DNA of 64,000 nucleotides from Paenarthrobacter nitroguajacolicus (lineage in GTDB: Bacteria; Actinomycetota; Actinomycetes; Actinomycetales; Micrococcaceae). The notes below the pieces were generated by a model. The model was not told the DNA's origin. It searched no databases and worked only from the letters and a program-made list of their open reading frames with translations. The position numbers were made by a program, and so were the translations under genes. Where the stretch lies: contig NZ_JAQPPK010000007.1 of NCBI RefSeq assembly GCF_029952445.1, forward strand, positions 62,001 to 126,000, in the 5' to 3' direction. The number at the start of each line of letters is the position of its first letter. Position 1 is the first letter of the stretch. Below are positions 8,032 to 16,627 of the stretch, one piece after another.

Positions 8032-8222
8032 TCGGAAACCTGGAGGTTTAGGAAAGATTTCTTCGCTTAAAGGCAAGCAGCGCCGCCCGCCCCGCACCGG
8101 CCGCCTCCCCTGGCATTTCGTCAACCGGTCGGACGCACCAACAGGCGGCCCGGCCCCGCACACCAAGTGCCCAGATCCAGCACTATAACCACAGCGCTAA
8201 ACGTGAAAACATGGAGAGTTCA

Positions 8223-9641
8223 ATGAAGACCTCAAAAGAAGCAGTCGGCAGTCCCGACACTTCGGGGCGTCCCGAAACGTCCAAACATCCGCGCCGCACC
8301 CTGAACCTGATTGCAGGCACGATCGGCCACTTCGTTGAGTGGTACGACTGGTACATCTATGGGCTGCTCGCAGCGGTATTCTCGTCGCAAATATTCCCCA
8401 GCGACTCCCCGTTCGCCTCCCTGATCGCCGCACTCCTGACATATGCCGTCGGGTTTGTTGTACGGCCTCTTAGCGGCATAATCATCTCGCCACTGGCTGA
8501 TCGTTTTGGACGGCGGCTCATCCTGACCCTATCCGTCTCAGGGATGGCGCTCGGCTCACTCATCATCGGCCTCACACCATCATTTGCGAACATCGGCTAT
8601 GCGGCACCCGTCCTCTTCCTGGTTGCCCGCGTCATCCAGGGCATTTCGGCCGGCAGCGAGGGCCAAAGTGCCATCGCGTTCATGGTCGAACACGCTCCAG
8701 CGAACAGGCGAGGCCTGTTCGGTTCCTTCACCAACATGGCAAGTGGCCTTGCAACCCTGGCAGCTACCGGCGCCGCAGCAATGGTGACGTCATCGTTCTC
8801 CACCGCCGATCTCGCCACATGGGGATGGCGCATCCCCTTCGTTGTGGGCGGCTTTCTCGGCATCGTCGGCCTGATCCTCAGGGCACGGGCTGAAGAAACC
8901 CCCGAATTCGAAGCAGAAGCCCTTGTCGACCAGAAGTCCGCTGCGGCGCGTCTGATGGACCTGCTTCGCGAACACCCGAAGGCCCTGCTTCAGGCAGCTG
9001 CACTCTCCGCGCCGGCGGTGGCCTACTACACCTGGGCAACCTTCCTTCCCACGTACGCCAAACTCACCAGCGGCCGCGACCTCTCGTCCACACTCGCCGG
9101 AAGCGTTATCGGGCTGGCCCTGCTGGTGGTTATCGTGCCGACATGCGGCGCACTCTCTGATCGACTCGGCCGACGCAAAATCTTCCCCATCATCGGCGCC
9201 ATCGGCATGATCGTTCTCTTCTACCCCTTGCTCCTGCTCCTCAACCAGCCGGGCTTCTGGGTATACGTTCTGGTATCGGCCTCCGGGTGGGTAGTTCTCG
9301 GCATCTGGCAGTCGGTCTATCCGACCATCCAGGCCGAACTGTTCCCGGCCTCCGTCCGGGTATCCGGCATCGGCTTCGCGCATCAGATCGTGATTGCCGT
9401 CTTTGGTGGAACCGCACCTCTGATCGCGGCCGCATTTGTCGGAGCCGGGCAGCCGATGCTCGTCGCCGTCTACATGATCGTCGTCGTCGCCCTCTGCCTC
9501 GTCGTCTACTTCACGCTGCCGGAGACCGGCAACCGCGGCGACCGTTCCACTGTGGCTCTCGCTGACCCGGAGGTACTCGAAGGCGAACAGTTGGTTTCGA
9601 GCACGACTTCGATAGTCGATGTCTCCCGGCATTCCAAATAG
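8223..9641 (+). CDS. MFS transporter, metabolite:H+ symporter (MHS) family
   Basis: The 472-residue protein has 12 predicted membrane segments and MHS features: GTIGHFVEWYDWYIYGLLA in helix 1, the loop 2-3 motif ADRFGRR, and RVIQGISAGSEGQ in helix 4. Relatives are KgtP, ProP, ShiA and CitA, which move organic acids or betaines with protons. I start at ATG 8223 because GGAGAG lies just upstream; an ATG 12 bases earlier has no ribosome site. It is the first gene after the promoter/operator at 7970-8031, so it is likely the inducible importer for the island's substrate, probably an acidic compound. Confidence 0.9.
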   Translation: MKTSKEAVGSPDTSGRPETSKHPRRTLNLIAGTIGHFVEWYDWYIYGLLAAVFSSQIFPSDSPFASLIAALLTYAVGFVVRPLSGIIISPLADRFGRRLILTLSVSGMALGSLIIGLTPSFANIGYAAPVLFLVARVIQGISAGSEGQSAIAFMVEHAPANRRGLFGSFTNMASGLATLAATGAAAMVTSSFSTADLATWGWRIPFVVGGFLGIVGLILRARAEETPEFEAEALVDQKSAAARLMDLLREHPKALLQAAALSAPAVAYYTWATFLPTYAKLTSGRDLSSTLAGSVIGLALLVVIVPTCGALSDRLGRRKIFPIIGAIGMIVLFYPLLLLLNQPGFWVYVLVSASGWVVLGIWQSVYPTIQAELFPASVRVSGIGFAHQIVIAVFGGTAPLIAAAFVGAGQPMLVAVYMIVVVALCLVVYFTLPETGNRGDRSTVALADPEVLEGEQLVSSTTSIVDVSRHSK

Positions 9642-9653
9642 ACGGTCGGCTCG

Positions 9654-9700
9654 GAGCTGCGGCAGCCTGGCCGCAGCTCGGCCGAAGCTCGGCGGCAGCT
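9654..9700. other. Intercistronic stem-loop(s)
   Basis: GAGCTGCGGC (9654-9663) pairs perfectly with GCCGCAGCTC (9670-9679). An alternative partner GCAGCTC lies at 9694-9700, followed by AAAATTT. There is no U-tract after the first hairpin. It may stabilise the symporter message or partly terminate before the downstream isomerase. Confidence 0.5.
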
Positions 9701-9770
9701 CAAAATTTATAGTGCGTTATGAAGGGAAGCTTCTTTCTCCATGGCGCGGAACTGAGAGGACTTCTCCTAC

Positions 9771-10592
9771 GTGAACAGCATGATTATCAATACGTTTTCA
9801 TATCTTTGGTCAGCGACGGCGATCGATGCGATAGCCGAGCTTGTCGACAACGGCTACAAAACGTTCGAGGTTCCAGTCAGTTCTCCGCACTGCTGGCCGG
9901 ATGAGGTACCAACCTCCGAACGCACGGCAATCCACGACAGGCTCAGCCGGTACGGTGCGAAAATACGGTCCTTGAACGCTGGCGGATATGACATCAACTT
10001 GGCCAGCCCCGGGGCCAGCATGCGCCGCAAAAGTATCGAACACATCAAGTCGGTCATCGACTTGGCTGCCGCTTGGGACGTACCCGAGGTTGTGATTTCT
10101 CCCGGCACCCGCCGCCCCATGATCTCCCCCTCGCTCGAAAGCGTCCACGGATGGATGTATGAAAGTCTGGAAAGTCTCATCCCGGTGGCCAAGCAGGCTG
10201 GCACACGGTTGCTCTTCGAAAACACCCCGTACTGCTTCACTCCCACCATCCAGGACTTGGCAGGTGTGGTCAGCACGATCAACGACGATTCTGTCAAGAT
10301 CGTGTACGACGTCGCCAACGCCGCTTACATCGGAGAAGATCCCGTCGCCAGTCTGCGGGAGCATCACCAGGCCATCGGACTGGTGCACATTTCCGACACC
10401 GGCTTGGACACTTGGGGCCACGATCCCATCGGCACAGGGGTCATCGACTGGGATGGGCTGGGCGACGCCGTCAAGGACACCTGCGGCGTCGGGAATGTCG
10501 TTCTGGAGATCATCCGTGAGGACAATCCGGTCCACGAATTTGCGAAAGCAATGCAGGATCTCAAGAACCACGGGTGGGAACTGGAGAGTTAA
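9771..10592 (+). CDS. Sugar phosphate isomerase/epimerase (second TIM-barrel enzyme of the island)
   Basis: The 273-residue xylose-isomerase-like barrel has putative metal ligands Glu (LLFENTPY), Asp (IVYDVAN), His (GLVHISDTG) and Glu (VVLEIIRED). The start is GTG after GAGAGGA at 11-base spacing; an ATG three codons later is possible. It follows the symporter and precedes an SDR in the same direction. It is only distantly similar to the barrel enzyme at 3135-4037, so the two probably catalyse different steps, for example isomerisation versus epimerisation or dehydration of a keto-sugar. Substrate unknown. Confidence 0.86.
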   Translation: MNSMIINTFSYLWSATAIDAIAELVDNGYKTFEVPVSSPHCWPDEVPTSERTAIHDRLSRYGAKIRSLNAGGYDINLASPGASMRRKSIEHIKSVIDLAAAWDVPEVVISPGTRRPMISPSLESVHGWMYESLESLIPVAKQAGTRLLFENTPYCFTPTIQDLAGVVSTINDDSVKIVYDVANAAYIGEDPVASLREHHQAIGLVHISDTGLDTWGHDPIGTGVIDWDGLGDAVKDTCGVGNVVLEIIREDNPVHEFAKAMQDLKNHGWELES

Positions 10593-10704
10593 CTCCTTTC
10601 GCCGAAAACCGGGCTTTATCAAGAATTTATTCCTGCATGGAAGAAACCAGCATTGTTGAGATCCACTTTTCAATGAGAAACAACCTGAAAGAGGAGTTTG
10701 TGTA

Positions 10705-11493
10705 ATGAGGGCTTTGGTCAGTGGCGGAAGCAGCGGAATCGGCGCAGCAGCATCCCTGAGACTCGCGGAGGCAGCCCTTGCGCGCGGGGAGCAGCCAATG
10801 ATTGCAGTTTGCGGTCACGAATCAAACAGCAGCCAAGAGCAGGTTGTTCGTTCAATCCAGGCTATGGGAGGCACCGCCATCGCACTGGCCGGTGATCTCG
10901 GCGACCCCAACGTGCCAAGCCAGCTGGTCAAAGCTGCAGTTGCAGAATTCGGTGGCCTGGACGCGTTGGTAGCCAATGCCGGAATCGCCAACCCCGGACC
11001 CATATGCGACGTCTCCCTTGAAGACTGGGACGCAATGTTTTCCGTCAACCTGCGCGGCTCATGGCTTCTCGCCAAAGCAAGCTACCAGCACCTGAAGGAC
11101 AGCCACGGCGCCGCCTGCTTCACCTCGTCCATGTCCGGTCAACAACCACACGCGGGATCCGGCGCCTACAGCCCAAGCAAGGCCGCGCTGACAATGTTGG
11201 CCCAGACACTGTCATTGGAATGGGCACCCGACGGCATCCGCGTCAACGTAGTCTCCCCCGGCATGACCCACACTCGGATGACCGAAAAAATGTATGAAGA
11301 TCCCAAAATCAAGAAGGCACGGGAGGAAATTATCCCGCTCGCAAGAATAGGAGATCCGGTGGACATCGCCAACGTGATCGAATTTCTCGTAAGCCCACTA
11401 TCCGGCTATGTCACCGGTCAAGATATCTGCGTCGATGGCGGCTTCTCTAAGTCCATTCTTAGCCATATCCCCGGACGACCCAGCTCGAAATAG
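10705..11493 (+). CDS. SDR family oxidoreductase
   Basis: The 262-residue classical short-chain dehydrogenase has the cofactor motif SGGSSGIG (6-13), NAGIA, catalytic Ser in TSSMSGQQ, YSPSK as the YxxxK pair, and a C-terminal TGQDICVDGG. Start ATG follows AGAGGAG. It is the last gene of the plus-strand side of the island and is followed by a large stem-loop. It probably interconverts an alcohol and a ketone on the pathway's sugar or sugar acid. Confidence 0.9.
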   Translation: MRALVSGGSSGIGAAASLRLAEAALARGEQPMIAVCGHESNSSQEQVVRSIQAMGGTAIALAGDLGDPNVPSQLVKAAVAEFGGLDALVANAGIANPGPICDVSLEDWDAMFSVNLRGSWLLAKASYQHLKDSHGAACFTSSMSGQQPHAGSGAYSPSKAALTMLAQTLSLEWAPDGIRVNVVSPGMTHTRMTEKMYEDPKIKKAREEIIPLARIGDPVDIANVIEFLVSPLSGYVTGQDICVDGGFSKSILSHIPGRPSSK

Positions 11494-11497
11494 CAGA

Positions 11498-11550
11498 CCT
11501 GAAGGCCGGTCATGGGGCCGCAGGGGCTACCTGCGCCCCATGCCTTCAGG
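11498..11550 (+). terminator. Large stem-loop, probable terminator after the island
   Basis: CCTGAAGG (11498-11505) pairs with CCTTCAGG (11543-11550), enclosing CATGGGGC/GCCCCATG and CAGG/CCTG. It begins about 5 nt after the SDR stop. No U-run follows, so it is an inferred factor-independent or processing hairpin. Confidence 0.55.
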
Positions 11551-11726
11551 GGGCCGAATCGTCTCCAGAACAAGACGGCAGGCAATGAGGTTCCGAACCT
11601 TATCCCGCCCAGGCTGGTGACTGACACGGGCTCGCGGGATACCGGCGTTCGCGAGGTGGCCGGCGGCGGAGCTTATTGATGGGCGTTCCAACTTCAATTA
11701 GCAATACACGAGGAGGCACCTTGTAT

Positions 11727-11969
11727 ATGGCAAAAAGCATATTGGCTGGCACGGAATGGACCGCAACAGAATTTGCCGGGCTTCTTCCGGAAGAGCAGAG
11801 AGCAACCCGCCAGGAATTGGCATGCCTTTCTTGTAACGGACGGGCCGTGTTCCGAGCGGGACAGCAGCGTCAGCCGTCGTTCGCAGCCAGACACCGGCAG
11901 GACTGCCGATTGGTTTCGAGGCCGTGGAGCGCCTTTAGATTCCTTGCAGAAGCAGGACGACGTACTTAG
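11727..11969 (+). CDS. Short ORF with zinc-ribbon-like fragment, possibly a gene remnant
   Basis: The ORF (80 residues) has AGGAGG ten bases upstream of ATG; a TTG at 11721 is also possible. Residues 30-60 contain ACLSCNGRAVF and SFAARHRQDC, a Cys/His pattern like the N-terminal zinc-binding part of some CoiA-like actinobacterial proteins. The ordinary protein-like composition fades after residue 60, which suggests a frameshifted or truncated gene. No neighbour continues the domain. Function unknown. Confidence 0.35.
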   Translation: MAKSILAGTEWTATEFAGLLPEEQRATRQELACLSCNGRAVFRAGQQRQPSFAARHRQDCRLVSRPWSAFRFLAEAGRRT

Positions 11970-12514
11970 CGTGCCGTACGCATGGTTCCGCAGATTAATC
12001 ACGACACTTCGCCGGCCGTTTCGAGCACTGACGGCTTGGACACCATGACGAGTTTGAGCCTAGGCTCGAGCAACCCCTATTTGCCCAGATCAATTCGGCT
12101 TCGCTGCTCGGAGGCGCCCCCAGCTCAGGGGCTGCCAAGCAGGTTGTCCCGGACTTCTATCCCTACCGTCAGCGCGTCCGCCCTCCGCAGGGGGCTGCAC
12201 TCGCAGTTTTTCACTGTCCATGCTGCTAGCTGCTGACCTTACATAGGTGCTCATCACATGCGTGTGCATATCGGCTCTAGACGGAGCCTCTATGGTGATA
12301 AGTCAAGCCATGAGTGTCCGGAGTGGGCCGAGCCTGGCGGGCGATGAAGCGTTTGGCTCTCATGAGCGTTGTTAACCGTCGCCGCAGGTTCAGGCCGAGA
12401 CTGTAGTTTTGTGCAGGAGGCGACCAGCCCCTGCCCGTCCTCCTCCTGCCTCTCATGGGGCACCGGCGCCTACGCCCCGCGCGGGGACAGCAAAGAGTCT
12501 GTCAACCCCGAAAT
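11970..12514. other. Gene-poor stretch between the two accessory islands
   Basis: I see no convincing gene in either strand. It contains the perfect palindrome CCCCGCGCGGGG near 12477-12488 and a GGAGGCG...CGTCCTCC-type inverted repeat near 12416-12456. These could belong to transcript ends for the minus-strand MmgE/PrpD gene or be decayed mobile DNA. Confidence 0.4.
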
Positions 12515-13948
12515 TTAGCTCAGCAGCACGGGCTCAGACTCCGCCGCGAGGAGTCCAAGGAGCGGGCTGATGTCCGCTGCGTCGTCCAGGTCCAGCACCA
12601 ACGATGCGATGGCTGAGGCTGCGTCGCGGGTAAGCCGCGGGGAGGCAAGGGCGGTGAATTTGTTGATGGTTTCCTTGTCGCTGAGCCTGTTGGTCGAAGC
12701 TCCTCTAGCGCGGACCGCTTGGATCTCGATTGTGTCGGACTCTGTTCGTACAGACAGCCGTGGTTCAGCGGATCCGCCTTGTTGCTGGGGGTCGACTTCC
12801 AGGTGGATGCGGTCCATGAGGTCCAGGACGCGGGGGTTGGTGCGGCTGTGTAGTGCGATCTGGTCCAGCCCTACCTGACCGTGCACGAGGGCCGCGGCAA
12901 GGGAGAACTGCATGCTCAGTTGGGTGGAGATCAAGGAGCCGACGTCGGCGTTGCCGCACATATCGGCGATCAGTGAGCTGGTGTGCACAGTGACGCGGTG
13001 AACGGAATCTGCTGTGATGCCGTGGTGTGCGCGTAGGTCCAGGATCGCGTCAATGGCCGAATGCGTGCTGCGGCAGGTGGCATGGGGTTTGATGGAGGCT
13101 TTTTCAATCTGCCATTCCCGACCGAGGGTTTCGTACAGAGCGGTCTCGTCGATGTCCCCTGGTTGGCCGTAGAGACGAAGGAAACTTCCCCAGGGTGCGG
13201 AGAACAGGTCCTTGGGTCCGGTGAACCCTGCCCTGGCCAGAAGTGCGCTATTCAAGCCTGCTTCGGCTGCACGGCCGACGTGCATTCGTTTGGACATAGC
13301 CCCATCACCGATGAAAGACCAGGTCCCGCCGGTGAAGGACCCTGCCAAGCCGATCGCTGATGCCAGCTGCGCGGCATCCAAACCGAGGACCACGCCCGCG
13401 GCCACGGCCGCGCCGAACGTTCCGCACACACCGGTCGAATGCCAGCCGGCGTTGTTGACGGAGTCATAGCCGCCCAGGGCGTCTTGGACACGCCGAGCGA
13501 TTTCGTATCCGCTGACGACGGCGTGAAGGAACCGGGCGCCGTCAACCGGCACGGTCTCCTCGCGGGTGCCCGCCTCCCCCGCACGCAGTGCCACTGCGGC
13601 GAGAGCAGCGGGTAGCACGACGGCACCGGAGTGGTCGCAGCCGCCGGAATCGTCCAGTTCGAAGGCATGGGCGGCGACACCGTTGACGAATGCTGCTCCC
13701 AGTGCGGGCAGCTGCCCCGGGGCGCCCCACAGTGATACTCCTGTCCCCTGGACTGGAATTCCGTAGGCGGTTCCAAGAGCTGCCCGGCTGATGTCTGCTT
13801 CGCGAGAGGCTGCCCCTGCAATCCCGGCGCCGAGGGTGTCCAGGATGTGGATCCTTGCCCGGTGCCGGACTTCAGCAGGGATGTCTTCGGGCCTCAACCC
13901 GGTAATGAAGTCAGTAAAGCGTTCGGAGGCTGTGGGGTGCTCGGTCAT
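12515..13948 (-). CDS. MmgE/PrpD family protein (candidate epimerase/hydratase)
   Basis: This 477-residue protein shows MmgE/PrpD features: HILDTLGAGIAG near residue 35, AAFVNGVAAHAFELDD near 85-100, GWHSTGVCGTFGAA around 165-178, KRMHVGRAAEAGL, and IKPHATCRSTHSAIDA. The family covers 2-methylcitrate dehydratase, cis-aconitate decarboxylase and iminodisuccinate epimerase. It lacks the other methylcitrate-cycle genes nearby and instead ends an operon with an ArgH-type lyase and an amino-acid importer, so an epimerase or isomerase role on a dicarboxylate or N-substituted amino acid is more likely (inference). It overlaps the preceding gene by 4 nt. Confidence 0.88.
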   Translation of the reverse strand: MTEHPTASERFTDFITGLRPEDIPAEVRHRARIHILDTLGAGIAGAASREADISRAALGTAYGIPVQGTGVSLWGAPGQLPALGAAFVNGVAAHAFELDDSGGCDHSGAVVLPAALAAVALRAGEAGTREETVPVDGARFLHAVVSGYEIARRVQDALGGYDSVNNAGWHSTGVCGTFGAAVAAGVVLGLDAAQLASAIGLAGSFTGGTWSFIGDGAMSKRMHVGRAAEAGLNSALLARAGFTGPKDLFSAPWGSFLRLYGQPGDIDETALYETLGREWQIEKASIKPHATCRSTHSAIDAILDLRAHHGITADSVHRVTVHTSSLIADMCGNADVGSLISTQLSMQFSLAAALVHGQVGLDQIALHSRTNPRVLDLMDRIHLEVDPQQQGGSAEPRLSVRTESDTIEIQAVRARGASTNRLSDKETINKFTALASPRLTRDAASAIASLVLDLDDAADISPLLGLLAAESEPVLLS

Positions 13949-14853
13949 GCGGGGTTACCTTCGCGGGTCAGTGCATGGAATATTTCGGCCGGATGGTCCG
14001 GAGTGTTCGGTGAAGCTGTTTGCCGCCACCACTGGGCTACTTCGCTGCCGGTGGCGTGCCAGATGTCCTCGTGGGAGTGGACGTGGTCCATGAAGGCCCG
14101 GAGCATGCCGATCCGTCCGGGGGTGGCGATGATCTCCGGATGGAGGGTGAGCACGAAGCAGAGTCCTTCGGCCCGGTAGGCGTCGAATTCGAGAATCCAG
14201 TTGCGCAGGACCTCCCTGCTGGAGGCGATGCGGGGGCTGCCGTTGGGGATGGGTGGGTCCAGGTTGAACACGAAGTAGGGGTAGTCGTCCAGTTCGTGGT
14301 GGCGGGGAACTTCCACCAATGCGGATGCTGATCCGGCGTGGAAGTGGGGCAGGTCGTCGCCATGCCAGGACGAGGACCAAGTAAACCCCCTGCCGAGCAA
14401 TTCCTCCGGAAGACTGGCAGCGTAGGATCCGCGTCCGGCCCGGAAACCTACGGGCCGAACCCCCAGCCGCTCTTCGAAGACGTTCTGGGCGCGTCCAATA
14501 CTGTCCAGTTGTTCAGCCAGGGACTGTGCGCCCATGTCCTCCAGCGCCCAGCCCATATTGCCCAGTTCATGCCCTGCCCGGAGGACAGACTCGACCTGCC
14601 CCTGGTAGGTGACGAGGTTCGCGCCGGGAATGAACCAAGTGGCTTTGGTGCCGGTGCGGGCCAGCTCCTTCAGCAGCCGGTCCACGCCGCGGGTTCCCCC
14701 GTATTGGCCGACGGACAGGCTTTTGGCGCGGTCGACGGCGTCGGGAGCCGCTGCGAGGACCGATAGTTCGGCTTCAAAGCCGACTGTGACGACGAATGCG
14801 GCTTTCTTGTTGTCTGGCCAGCGCCCCTCCAATGCTTCCTGGGGCGTGGTCAT
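13945..14853 (-). CDS. NodB-fold polysaccharide-deacetylase-like protein lacking metal ligands
   Basis: The 302-residue protein aligns along its length with the product of the gene just upstream (shared HGDDxPxFH, SREVLRNW/TLDNWTREF-type, EFDAYRAEGLC and LHPEI regions). Its first motif reads VTVGFEAE where active members have FDLDG, and its second reads ELGNMGW where the paralogue has EMAHHGYKH. The usual Asp-His-His metal site is therefore missing. It may be a regulatory or structural partner, like inactive subunits in other families. I start at ATG 14853 because it overlaps the upstream stop (ATGA); the longer reading frame lacks family similarity. Confidence 0.82.
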   Translation of the reverse strand: MTTPQEALEGRWPDNKKAAFVVTVGFEAELSVLAAAPDAVDRAKSLSVGQYGGTRGVDRLLKELARTGTKATWFIPGANLVTYQGQVESVLRAGHELGNMGWALEDMGAQSLAEQLDSIGRAQNVFEERLGVRPVGFRAGRGSYAASLPEELLGRGFTWSSSWHGDDLPHFHAGSASALVEVPRHHELDDYPYFVFNLDPPIPNGSPRIASSREVLRNWILEFDAYRAEGLCFVLTLHPEIIATPGRIGMLRAFMDHVHSHEDIWHATGSEVAQWWRQTASPNTPDHPAEIFHALTREGNPA

Positions 14854-15728
14854 GGCGTGGTCTCCTTGTTCAGCTGCTGGGCTTGTTGTCCTGGCTGGTG
14901 CCACCACGCGGCGACGTCGCGGCAGGTGCTGAACCACACGGCGTCGGCGTCTTTCATGTGGCCGATCCACCGGTCCAGTAAGGCTGCCCGACCGGGTTTT
15001 CCCACTACTTTGGGGTGGAAGATCGTGGACAAGCACAGCCCTTCGGCGTGATAGCCGTCGAATTCCCGTGTCCAGTTGTCCAAGGTGAGTTCGTAGCTGG
15101 CAATCCGGTCTCCGCCCGAGGGCCAGTCCGGGCTGGTGGTGTAGGCCAGCGAGGCGTAGTCGTCCATGTCCGACCGTGCCGGGATCTCCACTAGCTGTCC
15201 GCCGGGATGGAAGTAGGGACGGTCGTCCCCGCGCATCGAACTTGAGTACTCGAATCCCATATCTGCCAACAGGGCCGGTGTCTCAGGGCGCCAGTCCCCC
15301 GACGGCGTCCGGAAGCCGGTGGCCGCGGTACCCAGAACATCATGGAAGATGCTCTGACTCGTCTCGATGACCTGCCGTTGCTGCTCCAGGGTGAGGTCCC
15401 AGTACTTTTCGTGCTTGTAACCATGGTGCGCCATTTCATGGCCTTGCTCGATGATGCGCCGGCACTGCTCCGGCCAGGTCTCCACGACCCACGCGGGGGT
15501 GAAGAACGTCGCGGGGGTTCCATGGTTTTTCAGTAGCCCGAGGATCCTGTCCAGAGCGCGCCATGGCCCGTAGGCGCCTTGGCTGAAGTATTCGGGCTTG
15601 TCCCAGATGGTGCCTTTGAGCATGGCATCACCCGTGGGGCCGTCCAAGTCGAAGGCCAGGGCGACGGTGCTGCGTTTGCCTTCCGGCCACACCGCCGCCC
15701 CATCCTTCACTGCTGCGGGATGGTTCAC
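14850..15728 (-). CDS. NodB-fold hydrolase (PuuE/cyclic imidase-like polysaccharide deacetylase family)
   Basis: The 292-residue protein has the first metal motif LAFDLDGPTGD (residues 24-34) and the second EMAHHGYKHEKYW (97-109), plus FRTPSGDW and a late FHPKV. Soluble relatives with this pattern include PuuE allantoinase and cyclic imide hydrolase, so it may open a ring or cleave an amide rather than deacetylate polysaccharide. No signal peptide is visible. It overlaps the binding-protein gene by 4 nt upstream and the metal-less paralogue by 4 nt downstream. Confidence 0.85.
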   Translation of the reverse strand: MNHPAAVKDGAAVWPEGKRSTVALAFDLDGPTGDAMLKGTIWDKPEYFSQGAYGPWRALDRILGLLKNHGTPATFFTPAWVVETWPEQCRRIIEQGHEMAHHGYKHEKYWDLTLEQQRQVIETSQSIFHDVLGTAATGFRTPSGDWRPETPALLADMGFEYSSSMRGDDRPYFHPGGQLVEIPARSDMDDYASLAYTTSPDWPSGGDRIASYELTLDNWTREFDGYHAEGLCLSTIFHPKVVGKPGRAALLDRWIGHMKDADAVWFSTCRDVAAWWHQPGQQAQQLNKETTP

Positions 15729-16597
15729 TTGGTTCCGTTGATCTCAGGGGCCATGGCTCCGTAACCTACACCCCACTTGTCGAGGATTTTCTGGTAGTCG
15801 CCGCTGTCGATGATCTTGGTGAAGGCGTCCTTGATGGCGTTGGCCAGTTGGGTTTCACCCTTCATGACCAGAATCCCGAAGGGCTTGGCCGGCAGCGGGT
15901 CAAGCACGGCGGCGTACTTCCCGGGTTCGGTCTTCTCGAAGTAGGCCAGGTTCTCGCCCCCTTGGGCCGCCAGGTCAACACGCCCCTGGTCGATCTGGAG
16001 TCGGGCGGCCGCGCCGGAGTCGGTGGGCAGGATGCCCAGTTCCGGAAGTCCCTTGTCGGTGCACACGGTCTTGCTGAGGGTCTTGACCTGCTCGAAGTAG
16101 TCGGTCTTGCCGCTCACGGCCAGCTTCTTACCGCAAATGTCGCTCTGCTTGGTGAATTCCCCGACGCGGGAACCGGCCGTGTAGAGGCTGCCCTTGGACT
16201 TGAAGTAGTCCACGAAATCAGCGGTTTTCTGCCGTTCCACGGTGTCAGAGATGCCGGACATGACCATGTCCACACGTCCGGTCTGGACGGAGTTGATCAG
16301 CTGGTCGAAGGGGGATTCGACAACTTCGATCTGGACGCCGAGGACTTCGCCAAGTTTCTGCTGCAGGTCGATGTCGACGCCGGCGAGCTTCTTGTCACTG
16401 TCCCGGAACTCCATTGGCGGGAAGTCCGGGGACAGGCCGATCCGGAGCTTTCCGGCGTCTTTGATGGCCTGGGGCAGCCCGGCGGTCGTTGCGCCGGGGT
16501 CACTGGTGGTTTCGGTGCCGCCCACGCAGGCCGTAAGACCGAAGGCTGCTACGGCGGTGATCGCCGCGACGCGTGCGGCATTTTTGAAGTGCTTCAT
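15725..16597 (-). CDS. ABC transporter substrate-binding lipoprotein, polar amino acid type
   Basis: The 290-residue precursor has a signal peptide ending in the lipobox LTAC (Cys24). The mature part is a type II periplasmic-binding fold: LRIGLSPDFPPMEF, GVDIDLQQKLGEVLGV, SGISDTVERQK and the C-terminal ILDKWGV. The family binds amino acids and related compounds. It lies 30 bp after the ATPase gene and is coupled to the first deacetylase-like gene, which links import to the hydrolases. Confidence 0.92.
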   Translation of the reverse strand: MKHFKNAARVAAITAVAAFGLTACVGGTETTSDPGATTAGLPQAIKDAGKLRIGLSPDFPPMEFRDSDKKLAGVDIDLQQKLGEVLGVQIEVVESPFDQLINSVQTGRVDMVMSGISDTVERQKTADFVDYFKSKGSLYTAGSRVGEFTKQSDICGKKLAVSGKTDYFEQVKTLSKTVCTDKGLPELGILPTDSGAAARLQIDQGRVDLAAQGGENLAYFEKTEPGKYAAVLDPLPAKPFGILVMKGETQLANAIKDAFTKIIDSGDYQKILDKWGVGYGAMAPEINGTK

Positions 16598-16627
16598 GAT
16601 TACTCCAACTTGTTGGGGATGTCGGGT

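Noticed and set aside
12515..13948. 2-methylcitrate dehydratase (PrpD) of propionate metabolism
   Set aside because: No prpB or prpC in the window, and the operon context points to another substrate.
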